NCBI RefSeq assembly: GCF_030530945.1
Contig: NZ_JAUMTZ010000008.1
Coordinates: 1 to 61,530 of the forward strand
Length of the DNA: 61,530 bases
Reading direction: 5' to 3'
From: Kocuria sp.
Lineage (GTDB): Bacteria > Actinomycetota > Actinomycetes > Actinomycetales > Micrococcaceae
How positions within the stretch are numbered: position 1 is the stretch's first letter; each line of letters begins with the position of its first letter. Shown in pieces: positions 32,163 to 40,872 of the stretch. The translations under genes and the position numbers were made by a program. Below the pieces are notes generated by a model that saw nothing but the letters and a program-made list of their open reading frames with translations, had not been told where the DNA came from and made no database searches.

Positions 32163-34223
32163 TCAGCCGCGACTGAGCCGCGAGAGCGCCCCGAGCACCG
32201 TGTCCCGGTCCGTGGTGGGCCACAGCGGTGGCAGGGAACGGGCCAGGAAGGAGCCGTAGCGGGCCGTGGCCAGGCGCGAGTCCAGGACCGCGACCACCCC
32301 GCGGTCACCGCTCGCGCGGATGAGCCGCCCGGCCCCCTGCGCCAGCCGCACCGCCGCGTGGGACGCGGAGACCGACATGAACCCGTTTCCCCCCGCGCGC
32401 TCGGCGGCCCGGGTGCGAGCCGTGCCGAGGGGATCGTCGGGGCGGGGGAACGGGATGCGGTCCATGACCACCAGCCGGCACGACTGACCGGGCACGTCGA
32501 CGCCCTGCCACAGGCTCATGGTGCCGAACAAACTCGCTGCGGGGTCGTCCGTGAATTCCTTCACCAGTGACGGCAGGGAGGCGTCTCCCTGGCACAGGAT
32601 GGGCAGCTCGGTGCGCTCTCGCAGCGTCTCCGCGGCTTCCTCGGCCGCCCGGCGGGACGAGAACAGTCCGAGAGCTCCCCCTCCCGAGGCCTCGAGCAGG
32701 GCGAGCAGCTCGTCCAGCTGCTCCGGGGACACGCCCCGGCCGGGTTTGCTGAGGTGCTTGGCCACGTAGAGGATGCCCTGCCTGCGGTAGTCGAAGGGGC
32801 TGCCCACGTCCACACCGCGCCAGGGTGGCGCTCCCGGGCCCTGCAGTCCCAGCGACCCCGCCACACTCGTGAACGACGAGCCCACGGCGAGGGTGGCCGA
32901 GGTCAGCACCACGGTGCGCCCGTCGAACAGGCCCTCGCGCAGAGCCCCCGCCACGCTCAGCGGAGCGATGTTCAGCGAGGCCGGTTCTCCCGCGGCGGTG
33001 CCCACGTACCCCTCGGTGGGGCTCCAGCGCCCCGTGCGGGAGATCCACAGGACGTCGTGGGCGGTGTCGGCTCCGAGCATCCGCTCCGCGGTGTCCAGCA
33101 GCTCGGAGAGCCGGGAGCGGGCGGCGTGGCGGCCGGCGTCCTCGCCCTTGCTCTCCCCCTTGGTGTCGCTCAGGCCGGTGCGGGCGGCGTCCTGCACGCC
33201 GCGCACCGCGTAGACCTGCTCCTCCGTGAAGCCGCGGGGCAGCAGACCGGACTCCTCGCCGTCGAAGGCAGAGTCGAACGCCTGGGCCGCGCGCTCGAGG
33301 GCGTCGCTGGACGCGGCGGTGTGCTTGCGCACCGCGGTGCTCGCGGCGCGCACGGCGGCCGCCGACAGCGACGCCGTGACCGCGCCGGTCACGCGGTCCC
33401 GCAGCTCGTGGGCCTCGTCCACCACCACGACGTCGTGCTCGGGCAGCACCGCGAGGCCCTCGAAGGCGTTGATGGCCAGCAGGGCGTGGTTGGTGATCAC
33501 CACGTCCGCCTCGCCTGCCTGTGCGCGGGCCCGCTCCGCGAAGCACTCCTCGACGAGGGGGCACTTGCGGCCCAGGCACTCCTTGGCGGTGACGGAGACC
33601 TGGCGCCAGGCCGCGTCCGAGACCCCGGGCTGGACGTCGTCCCGGTCCCCCGTGTCCGTGGTCTCCACCCACTCGCGCAGCCGCACCACCTGCTGGGCCA
33701 GGCCGCCCAGGGGACGCTCGCTCCCCGCACTGCTCCCGCCCGTGCTCCCGACGACTGGGAACAGGGCGGCGTCCTCGTCCTCGGGGTACCCGCCCTCCAC
33801 CTTGTGCAGGCAGGCGTAGTTGGAACGGCCCTTGAGCAGGGCCACCGCAGGGCGCTCCTCCAGCTCGTCCTCGAGGGCGTCCAGCAGCCGGGGGACGTCC
33901 CGGCCGGTGATCTGGTTCTGCAGGGCGAGGGTGGCGGTGGCCACGACCACCGGCTTGTCCGAGCTCCGGGCGTGCAGCAGGGCGGGCACGAGGTAGGCCA
34001 GGGACTTGCCCGTGCCCGTGCCCGCCTGCACCAGCAGGTGCCGCCCGGTCTCCAGCGCCTCCGCCACCTTGGCGGCCATGAACCGCTGGCCGTCGCGGCG
34101 CTGGCCACCCAGTGCGGCCACCGCCGCGTCCAGCAGCTCCAGTGCGTCGGCCCCTCCCGGGAGCGACTCCGGGCGAACGTCCGAGACGTCCCTGCCGGTC
34201 TCGTCGATGAAGGCCGTGCTCAT
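32163..34223 (-). CDS. dinG: DinG/XPD-type ATP-dependent DNA helicase with iron-sulphur cluster
   Basis: 686-aa superfamily 2 helicase. Walker A is QAGTGTGKS near residue 70 and the DEAH box VVVDEAHEL near residue 270. Between them lie four cysteines expected to hold a 4Fe-4S cluster (one in SNYACL near 136, then three in ECLGRKC and VEEC near 217-228). C-terminal motifs include SLWQGVDVPG and QGAGRLIR. These helicases unwind R-loops, D-loops and G-quadruplexes in DNA damage tolerance. ATG at 34223 overlaps the hflX stop codon (ATGA). It faces lexA, but I see no SOS box of its own; it depends on the hflX promoter. Confidence 0.92.
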   Translation of the reverse strand: MSTAFIDETGRDVSDVRPESLPGGADALELLDAAVAALGGQRRDGQRFMAAKVAEALETGRHLLVQAGTGTGKSLAYLVPALLHARSSDKPVVVATATLALQNQITGRDVPRLLDALEDELEERPAVALLKGRSNYACLHKVEGGYPEDEDAALFPVVGSTGGSSAGSERPLGGLAQQVVRLREWVETTDTGDRDDVQPGVSDAAWRQVSVTAKECLGRKCPLVEECFAERARAQAGEADVVITNHALLAINAFEGLAVLPEHDVVVVDEAHELRDRVTGAVTASLSAAAVRAASTAVRKHTAASSDALERAAQAFDSAFDGEESGLLPRGFTEEQVYAVRGVQDAARTGLSDTKGESKGEDAGRHAARSRLSELLDTAERMLGADTAHDVLWISRTGRWSPTEGYVGTAAGEPASLNIAPLSVAGALREGLFDGRTVVLTSATLAVGSSFTSVAGSLGLQGPGAPPWRGVDVGSPFDYRRQGILYVAKHLSKPGRGVSPEQLDELLALLEASGGGALGLFSSRRAAEEAAETLRERTELPILCQGDASLPSLVKEFTDDPAASLFGTMSLWQGVDVPGQSCRLVVMDRIPFPRPDDPLGTARTRAAERAGGNGFMSVSASHAAVRLAQGAGRLIRASGDRGVVAVLDSRLATARYGSFLARSLPPLWPTTDRDTVLGALSRLSRG

Positions 34224-35950
34224 GCGCTGGGCTGGTCCTCCGACGACGGCGCCCCGGCCGGGTGCTCCGCGGCCGTCGCCTCCCGGGCGGGGTCACCATG
34301 GTCCGGCACGCCGCGCTCCGGTGCGTCCTGACCAGGCTCGTCCCGACCCGCGGCGGTGTCGCAGCGGTACGCCTCGAGGTCCGCCAGGAGGTCCTGGCGC
34401 ACCCGGACGTGCAGCCGGGTGCCCTCCGGGGTGTGCTCGGTGCTGAGGATCTCGGCGTCCTGGGCGTGCAGCCGTGACACCACCTCGCCGTGGACGTAGG
34501 GGATCAGCAGGTCCAGCTCGTGGTCCGGGCGCGGAATGGCGGCGGAGATCAGCCGCTGCAGCTCCTCGATGCCCTCCCCCGTGCGGGCGGAGACCGCCAC
34601 CGAGGGGTGCTCGTGGTTGCGCAGCCGGGCCAGCACCACGAGGTCCGCGATGTCGGCCTTGTTCAGCGCCACGATCTCCGGGATGTCGTTCGCGCCCACG
34701 TCCGTGAGGACGTCGCGGACGGCCTTGAGCTGGCCCTCGGGGTCCGGGTGGGAGGCGTCCACCACGTGCACGATCACGTCGGAGTCCGCCACCTCCTCCA
34801 GCGTGGAGCGGAACGCCTCCACGAGCTGGGTGGGCAGGGAGCGCACGAAGCCCACCGTGTCCGCCAGCGTGTAGCCGATCCCGTCCGGCGTCTGCGCCTT
34901 GCGCACCGTGGGGTCGAGGGTGGCGAACAGGGCGTTCTCCACCAGCACCCCGGCATCGGTGAGTCGGTTCAGCAGCGAGGACTTCCCGGCGTTCGTGTAC
35001 CCGGCGATCGCCACGGAGGGAACGGCGTTGCGACGGCGGTTCAGCCGCTTGGTCTCGCGGGCGGGCTTCATGGCCGCGATCTCACGGCGCAGCTTGGCCA
35101 TGCGCTGGCGGATGCGGCGGCGGTCCAGCTCGATCTTGGTCTCGCCGGGACCGCGGCTGCCGATGCCCTCGCCGGAGGCCGCCCGACCACCGGCCTGGCG
35201 GGACAGGGACTCGCCCCAGCCCCGCAGCCGGGGAAGCATGTACTCGAGCTGGGCGAGCTCCACCTGCGCCTTGCCCTCCTTGGACTTGGCGTGCTGGGCG
35301 AAGATGTCCAGGATCAGCCCGGTGCGGTCGATGACCTTGACCTTCACCACGTCCTCCAGGGCACGGCGCTGGGAGGGCGCGAGCTCGGCGTCCACGATCA
35401 CGGTGTCCGCGCCCGTGGCCGCCACCACGTCCTTGAGCTCGAGCGCCTTGCCCGAGCCCAGGTACGTGCCCGGGTCCGGGTTCACCCGGCGCTGCAGCAT
35501 GCCGTCCATGACCTCGGAGCCCGCGGTCTCGGCGAGCGCGGCGAGCTCCCGCAGGCTGTTCTCCGCGTCCGCGAGGGTCCCGCTGGAGTACAGCCCGGCG
35601 AGTACCACCCGCTCCAGGCGCAGCTGGCGGTACTCGACCTCGGTGACGTCCTCGAGTTCGGTGGACAGCCCCGCCACCCGGCGCAGGGCGTGGCGCTCCG
35701 CGAGGTCCTGCTGGTCCCCGTCGGAGGGGACGTGGGTCTCGTCCTCGGGCGCGAGCTCGCGCGCCCGGCCGAGGTGGTCGTGGCCCGCGCGCGGCACGGG
35801 GGCGGCGGGGTCCGCGGCAGGGGCGTCCGCGCGGGAACGGGCACGGGCGAGGACGCGCGAGACGACGTCCTCGAGCTCGGCGCCGGAGAGGTCCCCGGTG
35901 TGCTCCGCGTGCTCGGACGCGGGCTTCCGGTGGGAGAAAGAGTCAGTCAT
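34220..35950 (-). CDS. hflX: Ribosome-dissociating GTPase HflX
   Basis: About 576 aa. The N-terminal HflX domain includes RRVNPDPGTYLGSGKALEL and the VDAELAPSQ motif; a coiled linker precedes the GTPase domain with G1 GYTNAGKSSLLNRLT, G3 DTVGF and G4 NKAD. HflX splits stalled 70S ribosomes in stress and in mycobacteria affects macrolide tolerance. ATG at 35950 has AAGGA just upstream (short spacing); in-frame ATGs at 35974 and earlier lack a site. The N-terminal 90 residues and the C-terminal 60 are acidic and poorly conserved, making the protein longer than the E. coli one (426 aa). Confidence 0.94.
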   Translation of the reverse strand: MTDSFSHRKPASEHAEHTGDLSGAELEDVVSRVLARARSRADAPAADPAAPVPRAGHDHLGRARELAPEDETHVPSDGDQQDLAERHALRRVAGLSTELEDVTEVEYRQLRLERVVLAGLYSSGTLADAENSLRELAALAETAGSEVMDGMLQRRVNPDPGTYLGSGKALELKDVVAATGADTVIVDAELAPSQRRALEDVVKVKVIDRTGLILDIFAQHAKSKEGKAQVELAQLEYMLPRLRGWGESLSRQAGGRAASGEGIGSRGPGETKIELDRRRIRQRMAKLRREIAAMKPARETKRLNRRRNAVPSVAIAGYTNAGKSSLLNRLTDAGVLVENALFATLDPTVRKAQTPDGIGYTLADTVGFVRSLPTQLVEAFRSTLEEVADSDVIVHVVDASHPDPEGQLKAVRDVLTDVGANDIPEIVALNKADIADLVVLARLRNHEHPSVAVSARTGEGIEELQRLISAAIPRPDHELDLLIPYVHGEVVSRLHAQDAEILSTEHTPEGTRLHVRVRQDLLADLEAYRCDTAAGRDEPGQDAPERGVPDHGDPAREATAAEHPAGAPSSEDQPSA

Positions 35951-35984
35951 GGTTCCTTGATCTGCGCTGTTCATGGGACGGCCC

Positions 35985-35990
35985 AGTCTA
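35985..35990 (-). promoter_or_regulatory. -10 element upstream of hflX
   Basis: TAGACT on the minus strand; transcription would start near 35978, leaving a 28-base leader before ATG 35950 with its AAGGA site. No good -35 box was seen. Confidence 0.4.
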
Positions 35991-36036
35991 GCGCCGGGCC
36001 CGGACACGCTCTCGGCGGGCACTAGCATGTGGAGCC

Positions 36037-36654
36037 ATGGCCCTCGAACCTCCCGCGCAGCACTACTTCGTCACCGACCCCGACCTCCCGGAGCGGCCGC
36101 GCCGGATCCGTGTGACGCTGCGGGGCCGCGAGGTGGAGGTGGGCACGGCCGCGGGTGTCTTCTCCCCCGCGGACCTGGACAGGGGCACCGCGGCCCTGCT
36201 GCGCCACGTGCCGGACCCGGCGGGCACGTCCCTGCTGGACGTCGGCTGCGGCTGGGGACCACTGAGCATCGCCCTCGCGCAGGCGGCGCCGGAGGCCACG
36301 GTCACGGCCGTGGACGTCAACGAGCGCAGCCTCCGGCTGACCGCCGCCAACGCCCGGGACCTGGGCCTCTCCGGCGTCGAGACGCACCTGCCGGAGGACG
36401 TCCCGCCCGGACGCACCTTCGACACCATCTGGTCAAATCCCCCCATCCGGGTGGGCAAGAACGCCCTGCACGAGATCCTCACCACGTGGCTCCCCCGGCT
36501 CGCCCCCGGGGGCACCGCGTGGCTCGTGGTCCAGAAGAACCTCGGCGGGGACAGCCTGCAGCGGTGGCTCGCCGACACCCTCGGCCCGGACTTCACCGTG
36601 GCGCGCGCCGCCACGGACAAGGGCTTCCGGGTCATCACGGTGCGGCGGGACTGA
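36037..36654 (+). CDS. RsmC/RsmD-like SAM-dependent methyltransferase
   Basis: 205-aa class I methyltransferase. SAM motif I is LLDVGCGWGPLSIALA near residue 68, and the SNPPIRVGK motif (NPPF/Y type, near 133) indicates methylation of an exocyclic amino group, as in rRNA guanine-N2 methyltransferases RsmC. It corresponds to the C-terminal half of RsmC only, which is normal in actinobacteria. TAGCAT at 36023-36028 ends 8 bases before the ATG with no binding site, so it is probably leaderless. Divergent from hflX. The actual target is not known. Confidence 0.88.
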   Translation: MALEPPAQHYFVTDPDLPERPRRIRVTLRGREVEVGTAAGVFSPADLDRGTAALLRHVPDPAGTSLLDVGCGWGPLSIALAQAAPEATVTAVDVNERSLRLTAANARDLGLSGVETHLPEDVPPGRTFDTIWSNPPIRVGKNALHEILTTWLPRLAPGGTAWLVVQKNLGGDSLQRWLADTLGPDFTVARAATDKGFRVITVRRD

Positions 36655-36658
36655 CCCG

Positions 36659-36695
36659 CCGCACGCGACGGACGACGGCGCCCGGTACCGTGCGG
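36659..36695. terminator. Weak inverted repeat between convergent methyltransferase and dapF genes
   Basis: CCGCACG (36659-36665) pairs with CGTGCGG (36689-36695) across a 23-base loop. Candidate terminator only. Confidence 0.3.
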
Positions 36696-36708
36696 TGTCG
36701 GCCGCGGC

Positions 36709-37653
36709 TCAGACCAGCCGGGCCTCGGCGACCACCCGCACGGGACCCGCGAGCACCACGTGCTCGGTGCCGTCCGGAGCGGGGGCGAAGGTCACGGACA
36801 GCACCCCGCCGGGAACGCGCACGAACCAGCGGTCGGGCGAGTCCGGGCCGCCCCAGAAGCGGGTGGCCGCGGCGGCCGCGCACGCTCCGGTGCCGCACGA
36901 GAAGGTCTCCCCCACGCCGCGCTCGTGCACGCGCATCTCCAGGCGCCCCACGTCGGAGTCCTCGTGCTCCAGGGGCACCACGAACTCCACGTTCGTGCCC
37001 TGCGCGGGTGCGGGCTCCACCACCGGCGCCGTGTGCAGATCCAGACCGTCCAGCTTCTCACCCTCGGAGAGGGCCACGACGGTGTGCGGGTTGCCCATGT
37101 CGATCGACACACCCGGGCGCGGCACCGTGAGCCCCGCGGCGGTGACCACGCAGTCGGAACCGCGCTCGCGGGCCTCGTCCCCGTGGGTGAAGCTCCAGGG
37201 ACCCATGTCCACGGCGTAGCCGTCCGAGGTGCGGGCCACCGTGCGCACGCCCGCCCGGGTGCCGATCCGCAGCCGGGCCCCGCGCGGCAGGGACACCAGC
37301 CCCTCGCGGACCAGGTGGTCCACGAACACGCGCACACCGTTGCCGCACATCTGGGCCACCGAGCCGTCCGCGTTGCGGTAGTCCATGAACCACTCCGCAC
37401 GGGGCTCGGTGCGCAGCAGCTCACGGCCCTCGGGCACGTGCTCACTGGGCACCGCCCGGATCAGGCCGTCCCCGCCCAGGCCCATGTGGCGGTCGCAGAC
37501 CGCGCGCACGGTCTCCGGGGACACGTCCCTGCCGCCGTCCGCGTCCGTGAACACCACGAAGTCGTTGCCCGTCCCGTGCGCCTTGACCACCCGCGCACCC
37601 GTCAGCTCGTGCCTGGACACCCCGTGTGCCGTCCCCTCGGTCGATTCACTCAT
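36709..37653 (-). CDS. dapF: Diaminopimelate epimerase
   Basis: Converts LL- to meso-diaminopimelate for lysine and peptidoglycan. The two catalytic cysteines are in MCGNGVRVF and FSCGTGACA, and KAHGTGNDFVVF lies at the N-terminus. ATG at 37653 overlaps the end of miaA by 8 bases; two further ATGs (37662, 37665) are possible and none has a clear binding site, so coupling to miaA is likely. About 314 aa, longer than the E. coli enzyme (274) as is usual in actinobacteria. Meso-DAP chemistry fits dapA and dapB elsewhere in the window, although Kocuria-type walls contain lysine derived from it. Confidence 0.95.
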   Translation of the reverse strand: MSESTEGTAHGVSRHELTGARVVKAHGTGNDFVVFTDADGGRDVSPETVRAVCDRHMGLGGDGLIRAVPSEHVPEGRELLRTEPRAEWFMDYRNADGSVAQMCGNGVRVFVDHLVREGLVSLPRGARLRIGTRAGVRTVARTSDGYAVDMGPWSFTHGDEARERGSDCVVTAAGLTVPRPGVSIDMGNPHTVVALSEGEKLDGLDLHTAPVVEPAPAQGTNVEFVVPLEHEDSDVGRLEMRVHERGVGETFSCGTGACAAAAATRFWGGPDSPDRWFVRVPGGVLSVTFAPAPDGTEHVVLAGPVRVVAEARLV

Positions 37654-38596
37654 GCGCGTCATCATACTGAGCACGCACCAGCCGCACCGCGCGGTCCACG
37701 ACGGCGTCCGGTCCCGCCGCGTCCCCGGCGTGCAGCCAGTGCACCCGGGGGTCCGCACCGAACCACGTGCGCTGGCGCTTGGTGAACCGGCGCGTGGCCA
37801 CGACCGTCTCCTCCCGGGCCTGCGCAAGAGTGCTGCGGCCGTCCAGCACAGCCAGCAGCTGCGGGTAGCCGAGCGCCTTGCCTGCGGTGGGGCTCTCCCG
37901 CAGTCCCACTGCCGCCAGCTCACGGACCTCGTCCAGCCACCCCCGCTCGAGCATGATGTCCACACGGTTGGCCAGGCGGTCGTTGAGCACCTCGCGATCC
38001 ATGTGCAGCCCCACCTGCACCGTGGGCACCACGTAGCGCCGCCGCGGCATGAACGAGGTGAACGGCCGCCCCGTCACGTCGTGGACCTCCAGGGCCCGCA
38101 CCAGGCGGCGGTCGTCCTTCACGCGGGCCGCGGACTCCGGATCCACCGCCGCGAGCTCCGCGAGCAGCTGCCCCCTGCCCCGCTCGCGCAGCTGCTCCTC
38201 CCGGGCCGCCCGCACCGCGGGATCCGTGCCGGGGAACTCGATGTCGTCCACGACCGCCCGCACGTACAGGCCGGAGCCGCCCACGAGCACGGGGACGCGA
38301 CCGCGGTCCGTGATCTCGCGCACGATCCGCCGCGCCTCCCGCTGGAACGCGGCCACGGACGCCTCCTGGTGGATGTCGAGCACGTCCAGCAGGTGGTGGG
38401 GCACGCCCCCGCGCTCCTGAGGCGGCACCTTGGCGGTGCCGATGTCCAGGCCGCGGTAGAGCTGCAGGGCATCCGCGTTGACCACCTCACCGCCCAGCCG
38501 CTGCGCCAGTGCGATCCCGAGGTCCGACTTGCCGGTCCCGGTGGGCCCCACCACGGCCACGAGCGGGGGGCGCCACCGGGCGCTGATGCCGGGCAC
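37646..38596 (-). CDS. miaA: tRNA dimethylallyltransferase
   Basis: Adds dimethylallyl to A37 of tRNAs reading UNN codons. The P-loop GPTGTGKSDLG is near residue 17, followed by NADALQLYRGLDIGTAKV and the VGGSGLYV motif. GTG at 38596 is chosen; the in-frame GTG codons inside LVAVVG are alternatives. It starts 4 bases after miaB ends, and MiaB further modifies the same base. Length about 316 aa is normal. Confidence 0.94.
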   Translation of the reverse strand: MPGISARWRPPLVAVVGPTGTGKSDLGIALAQRLGGEVVNADALQLYRGLDIGTAKVPPQERGGVPHHLLDVLDIHQEASVAAFQREARRIVREITDRGRVPVLVGGSGLYVRAVVDDIEFPGTDPAVRAAREEQLRERGRGQLLAELAAVDPESAARVKDDRRLVRALEVHDVTGRPFTSFMPRRRYVVPTVQVGLHMDREVLNDRLANRVDIMLERGWLDEVRELAAVGLRESPTAGKALGYPQLLAVLDGRSTLAQAREETVVATRRFTKRQRTWFGADPRVHWLHAGDAAGPDAVVDRAVRLVRAQYDDAHE

Positions 38597-38600
38597 CCCC

Positions 38601-40133
38601 TCAGGGCTTCCGCAGCGTGGGCATTCCGAGCCCCACGGCCCCGGATGCTCCGGGGGCTCCGGCGGACGACGGCGCGCCGCACGACTCCGCCTGCGCCGCC
38701 TCCCAGGCGTCCCCGCCGCGCGAACGCCGCAGGGCGTACTCGGAGGCGTCGCGCGGGTCCGCCAGCAGGTGGTAGGCGGCGGCACCGGTCACGGGCACCG
38801 TCACCAGGTCACCCGGACGGGGCGTCTCGCACCCCTCGGGGACGCTGAAGTGGACGAGCCGCTGGTCACGGTCTCGGCCGGAGAGACGGTGGGTGCTCTC
38901 CGCCTTGCGTCCGGCCTGCGCACTGACCAGCACCTCCGCCGCGGTGCCCACCCGCTCACGGTTGAGCTTCGCGCTGATCGAGTCCTGCAGGGCCGTGAGC
39001 CGCTCGAAGCGCTCCTGCACCACCGCGGCGGGGACCTGGTCGGTCATCTCTCCCGCGGGCGTCCCCGGGCGGATCGAGTACTGGAAGGTGAAGGCCGAGG
39101 AGAACTCGGAGGCCGCGACGACGTCGAGCGTGTCCTGGAAGTCCTGCTCCGTCTCCCCGGGGAAGCCCACGATGATGTCCGTGGTGATCGCCGCGTGCGG
39201 GATGCGCTCGCGGACCCGCTCGAGGATGCCCAGGAAACGGGTGGACCGGTACGAACGGCGCATCCGCTTGAGGACGGCGTCCGAGCCCGACTGCAGGGGC
39301 ATGTGCAGCTGCGGCATCACGTTGGGGGTCTCCGCCATGGCATCGATCACGTCGTCCGTGAAGGCCGCGGGGTGGGGACTCGTGAAGCGCACCCGTTCCA
39401 GGCCGTCGATGTCACCGCACGCGCGCAGGAGCTTGGCGAACGCACCCCGGTCCCCGAACTCCACGCCGTAGGAGTTCACGTTCTGACCGAGCAGGGTGAC
39501 CTCCACGGCACCCGAGTCCACCAGGGCCTGCACCTCCGCCAGGATGTCCCCGGGGCGGCGATCCTTCTCCTTGCCGCGCAGCTGGGGCACGATGCAGAAC
39601 GTGCAGGTGTTGTTGCAGCCCACGGAGATGGAGACCCACCCCGCGTATGCCTGCTCGCGCTTGGTGGGCAGCGCGGAGGGGAAGGTCTCGAGCGCCTCCA
39701 GAATCTCCACCTGGGCCCGCTCGTTGTGGCGGGCACGCTCCAGCAGCACGGGCAGCGAGCCGATGTTGTGGGTGCCGAAGACCACGTCCACCCAGGGGGC
39801 GCGCTCCACGATGGTGGAGCGGTCCTTCTGTGCGAGGCACCCGCCCACGGCGATCTGCATCCTGTCGTTGCGCCGCTTCACCGGCGCCAGCTGACCGAGC
39901 TGGCCGTAGAGCTTGTTGTCCGCGTTCTCCCGGACGGCGCAGGTGTTGAACACCACGAGGTCCGGGTCCCGGTCCACGGCGGGGACGTAGCCCGCACTCT
40001 CCAGCAGACCCGTGATCCGCTCGGAGTCGTGGGCGTTCATCTGGCACCCCAGGGTGCGCACTTCGTACGCGGGCGCGGTACCGGATGAGGGGACGGTCTC
40101 GAGGTCCTGGACGGCGGAGGGCATCTGGGTCAT
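38601..40133 (-). CDS. miaB: tRNA-2-methylthio-N6-dimethylallyladenosine synthase
   Basis: Radical-SAM methylthiotransferase acting on A37 after MiaA. The N-terminal cluster cysteines are Cys30, Cys65 and Cys99; the radical SAM cluster is Cys173, Cys177 and Cys180 (GCNNTCTFC). A TRAM domain lies near 390-470. The C-terminal ~45 residues are a Ser/Gly/Ala-rich extension. ATG at 40133 follows GAGGGG with no spacing; ATG at 40124 would have better spacing (9 bases) and may be the true start. Confidence 0.95.
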   Translation of the reverse strand: MTQMPSAVQDLETVPSSGTAPAYEVRTLGCQMNAHDSERITGLLESAGYVPAVDRDPDLVVFNTCAVRENADNKLYGQLGQLAPVKRRNDRMQIAVGGCLAQKDRSTIVERAPWVDVVFGTHNIGSLPVLLERARHNERAQVEILEALETFPSALPTKREQAYAGWVSISVGCNNTCTFCIVPQLRGKEKDRRPGDILAEVQALVDSGAVEVTLLGQNVNSYGVEFGDRGAFAKLLRACGDIDGLERVRFTSPHPAAFTDDVIDAMAETPNVMPQLHMPLQSGSDAVLKRMRRSYRSTRFLGILERVRERIPHAAITTDIIVGFPGETEQDFQDTLDVVAASEFSSAFTFQYSIRPGTPAGEMTDQVPAAVVQERFERLTALQDSISAKLNRERVGTAAEVLVSAQAGRKAESTHRLSGRDRDQRLVHFSVPEGCETPRPGDLVTVPVTGAAAYHLLADPRDASEYALRRSRGGDAWEAAQAESCGAPSSAGAPGASGAVGLGMPTLRKP

Positions 40134-40209
40134 CCCCTCATGGTAGGGAGGGGGTCAAATCGTCCCGGTGCCCCGACGGAGAGCGTCCCGGGCCCAGTGG
40201 CAGAGCCGG

Positions 40210-40860
40210 TCACGGGGTGTCCCAGACCTCGGCACCTGCCGGGTCCGAGGAGTCGTCGTCCCCGGCTCCCAGCTGGGCGAGCTCCTCCTTCACGACGCCG
40301 AACGCGATCCCGGGCGGATACCCCTTGCGCCCCAGCATGCTCACGAGCCGGCGGGTGAGCCGGTCCTGCTCGCGGCGGTCCGTGAGGTCCACCCGGGCCG
40401 GCAGCTTCTTCCGGACGAGGGCGTGGGCGTCCCGCGTCTCGTCCTCGTCCGTTCGCTGCTCCAGGGCCTCGTCCGCGAGGGAGCCGGTGATGCCGCGCTG
40501 CGCCAGTTCGCGTCGCAGCGCCGAACGCGACAGCTTGCGGGTCTCCGCCCGGGAGCGGACGAACATCTCGGCGAAGGCGCGGTCGTCCACGAGGTTCACG
40601 TCCTCGAAGCGGTCCAGGACCTCTTCGGCGATGTCTTCCGGGATGTCGCGGTCCGCGAGCTTGTCCTCGAGCTGCCGCCGCGACTTGGCGGACGCGGCGA
40701 GCTGGCGCAGCACGATGGCCCGGGCCACCTCACGGGGATCCGTCGGGGACTCCGCCGTGGTCCCGACGTCGCCGGGGCCACCGACGGAGGACGCCGCGCC
40801 GCCCCGACGGGAGGTCGAGGCGGCGCGGCGCCGGGCACCACGAGGTGCGGAGTGCTCCAT
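40210..40860 (-). CDS. recX: RecA regulator RecX
   Basis: 216-aa helical protein that inhibits RecA filaments. The family core is visible as SRRQLEDKLADRDIPEDIAEEVLDRFEDVNLVDD (split across helices near 60-95), with LRRELAQRGI and LGRKGYPPGIAFGVVKEEL downstream. The N-terminal 45 residues are Arg/Ser/Gly-rich and likely disordered. It begins 12 bases after recA with only a weak binding site, so it is expressed from the recA SOS promoter at lower level. Confidence 0.92.
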   Translation of the reverse strand: MEHSAPRGARRRAASTSRRGGAASSVGGPGDVGTTAESPTDPREVARAIVLRQLAASAKSRRQLEDKLADRDIPEDIAEEVLDRFEDVNLVDDRAFAEMFVRSRAETRKLSRSALRRELAQRGITGSLADEALEQRTDEDETRDAHALVRKKLPARVDLTDRREQDRLTRRLVSMLGRKGYPPGIAFGVVKEELAQLGAGDDDSSDPAGAEVWDTP

Positions 40861-40872
40861 GCCGGATCAGCC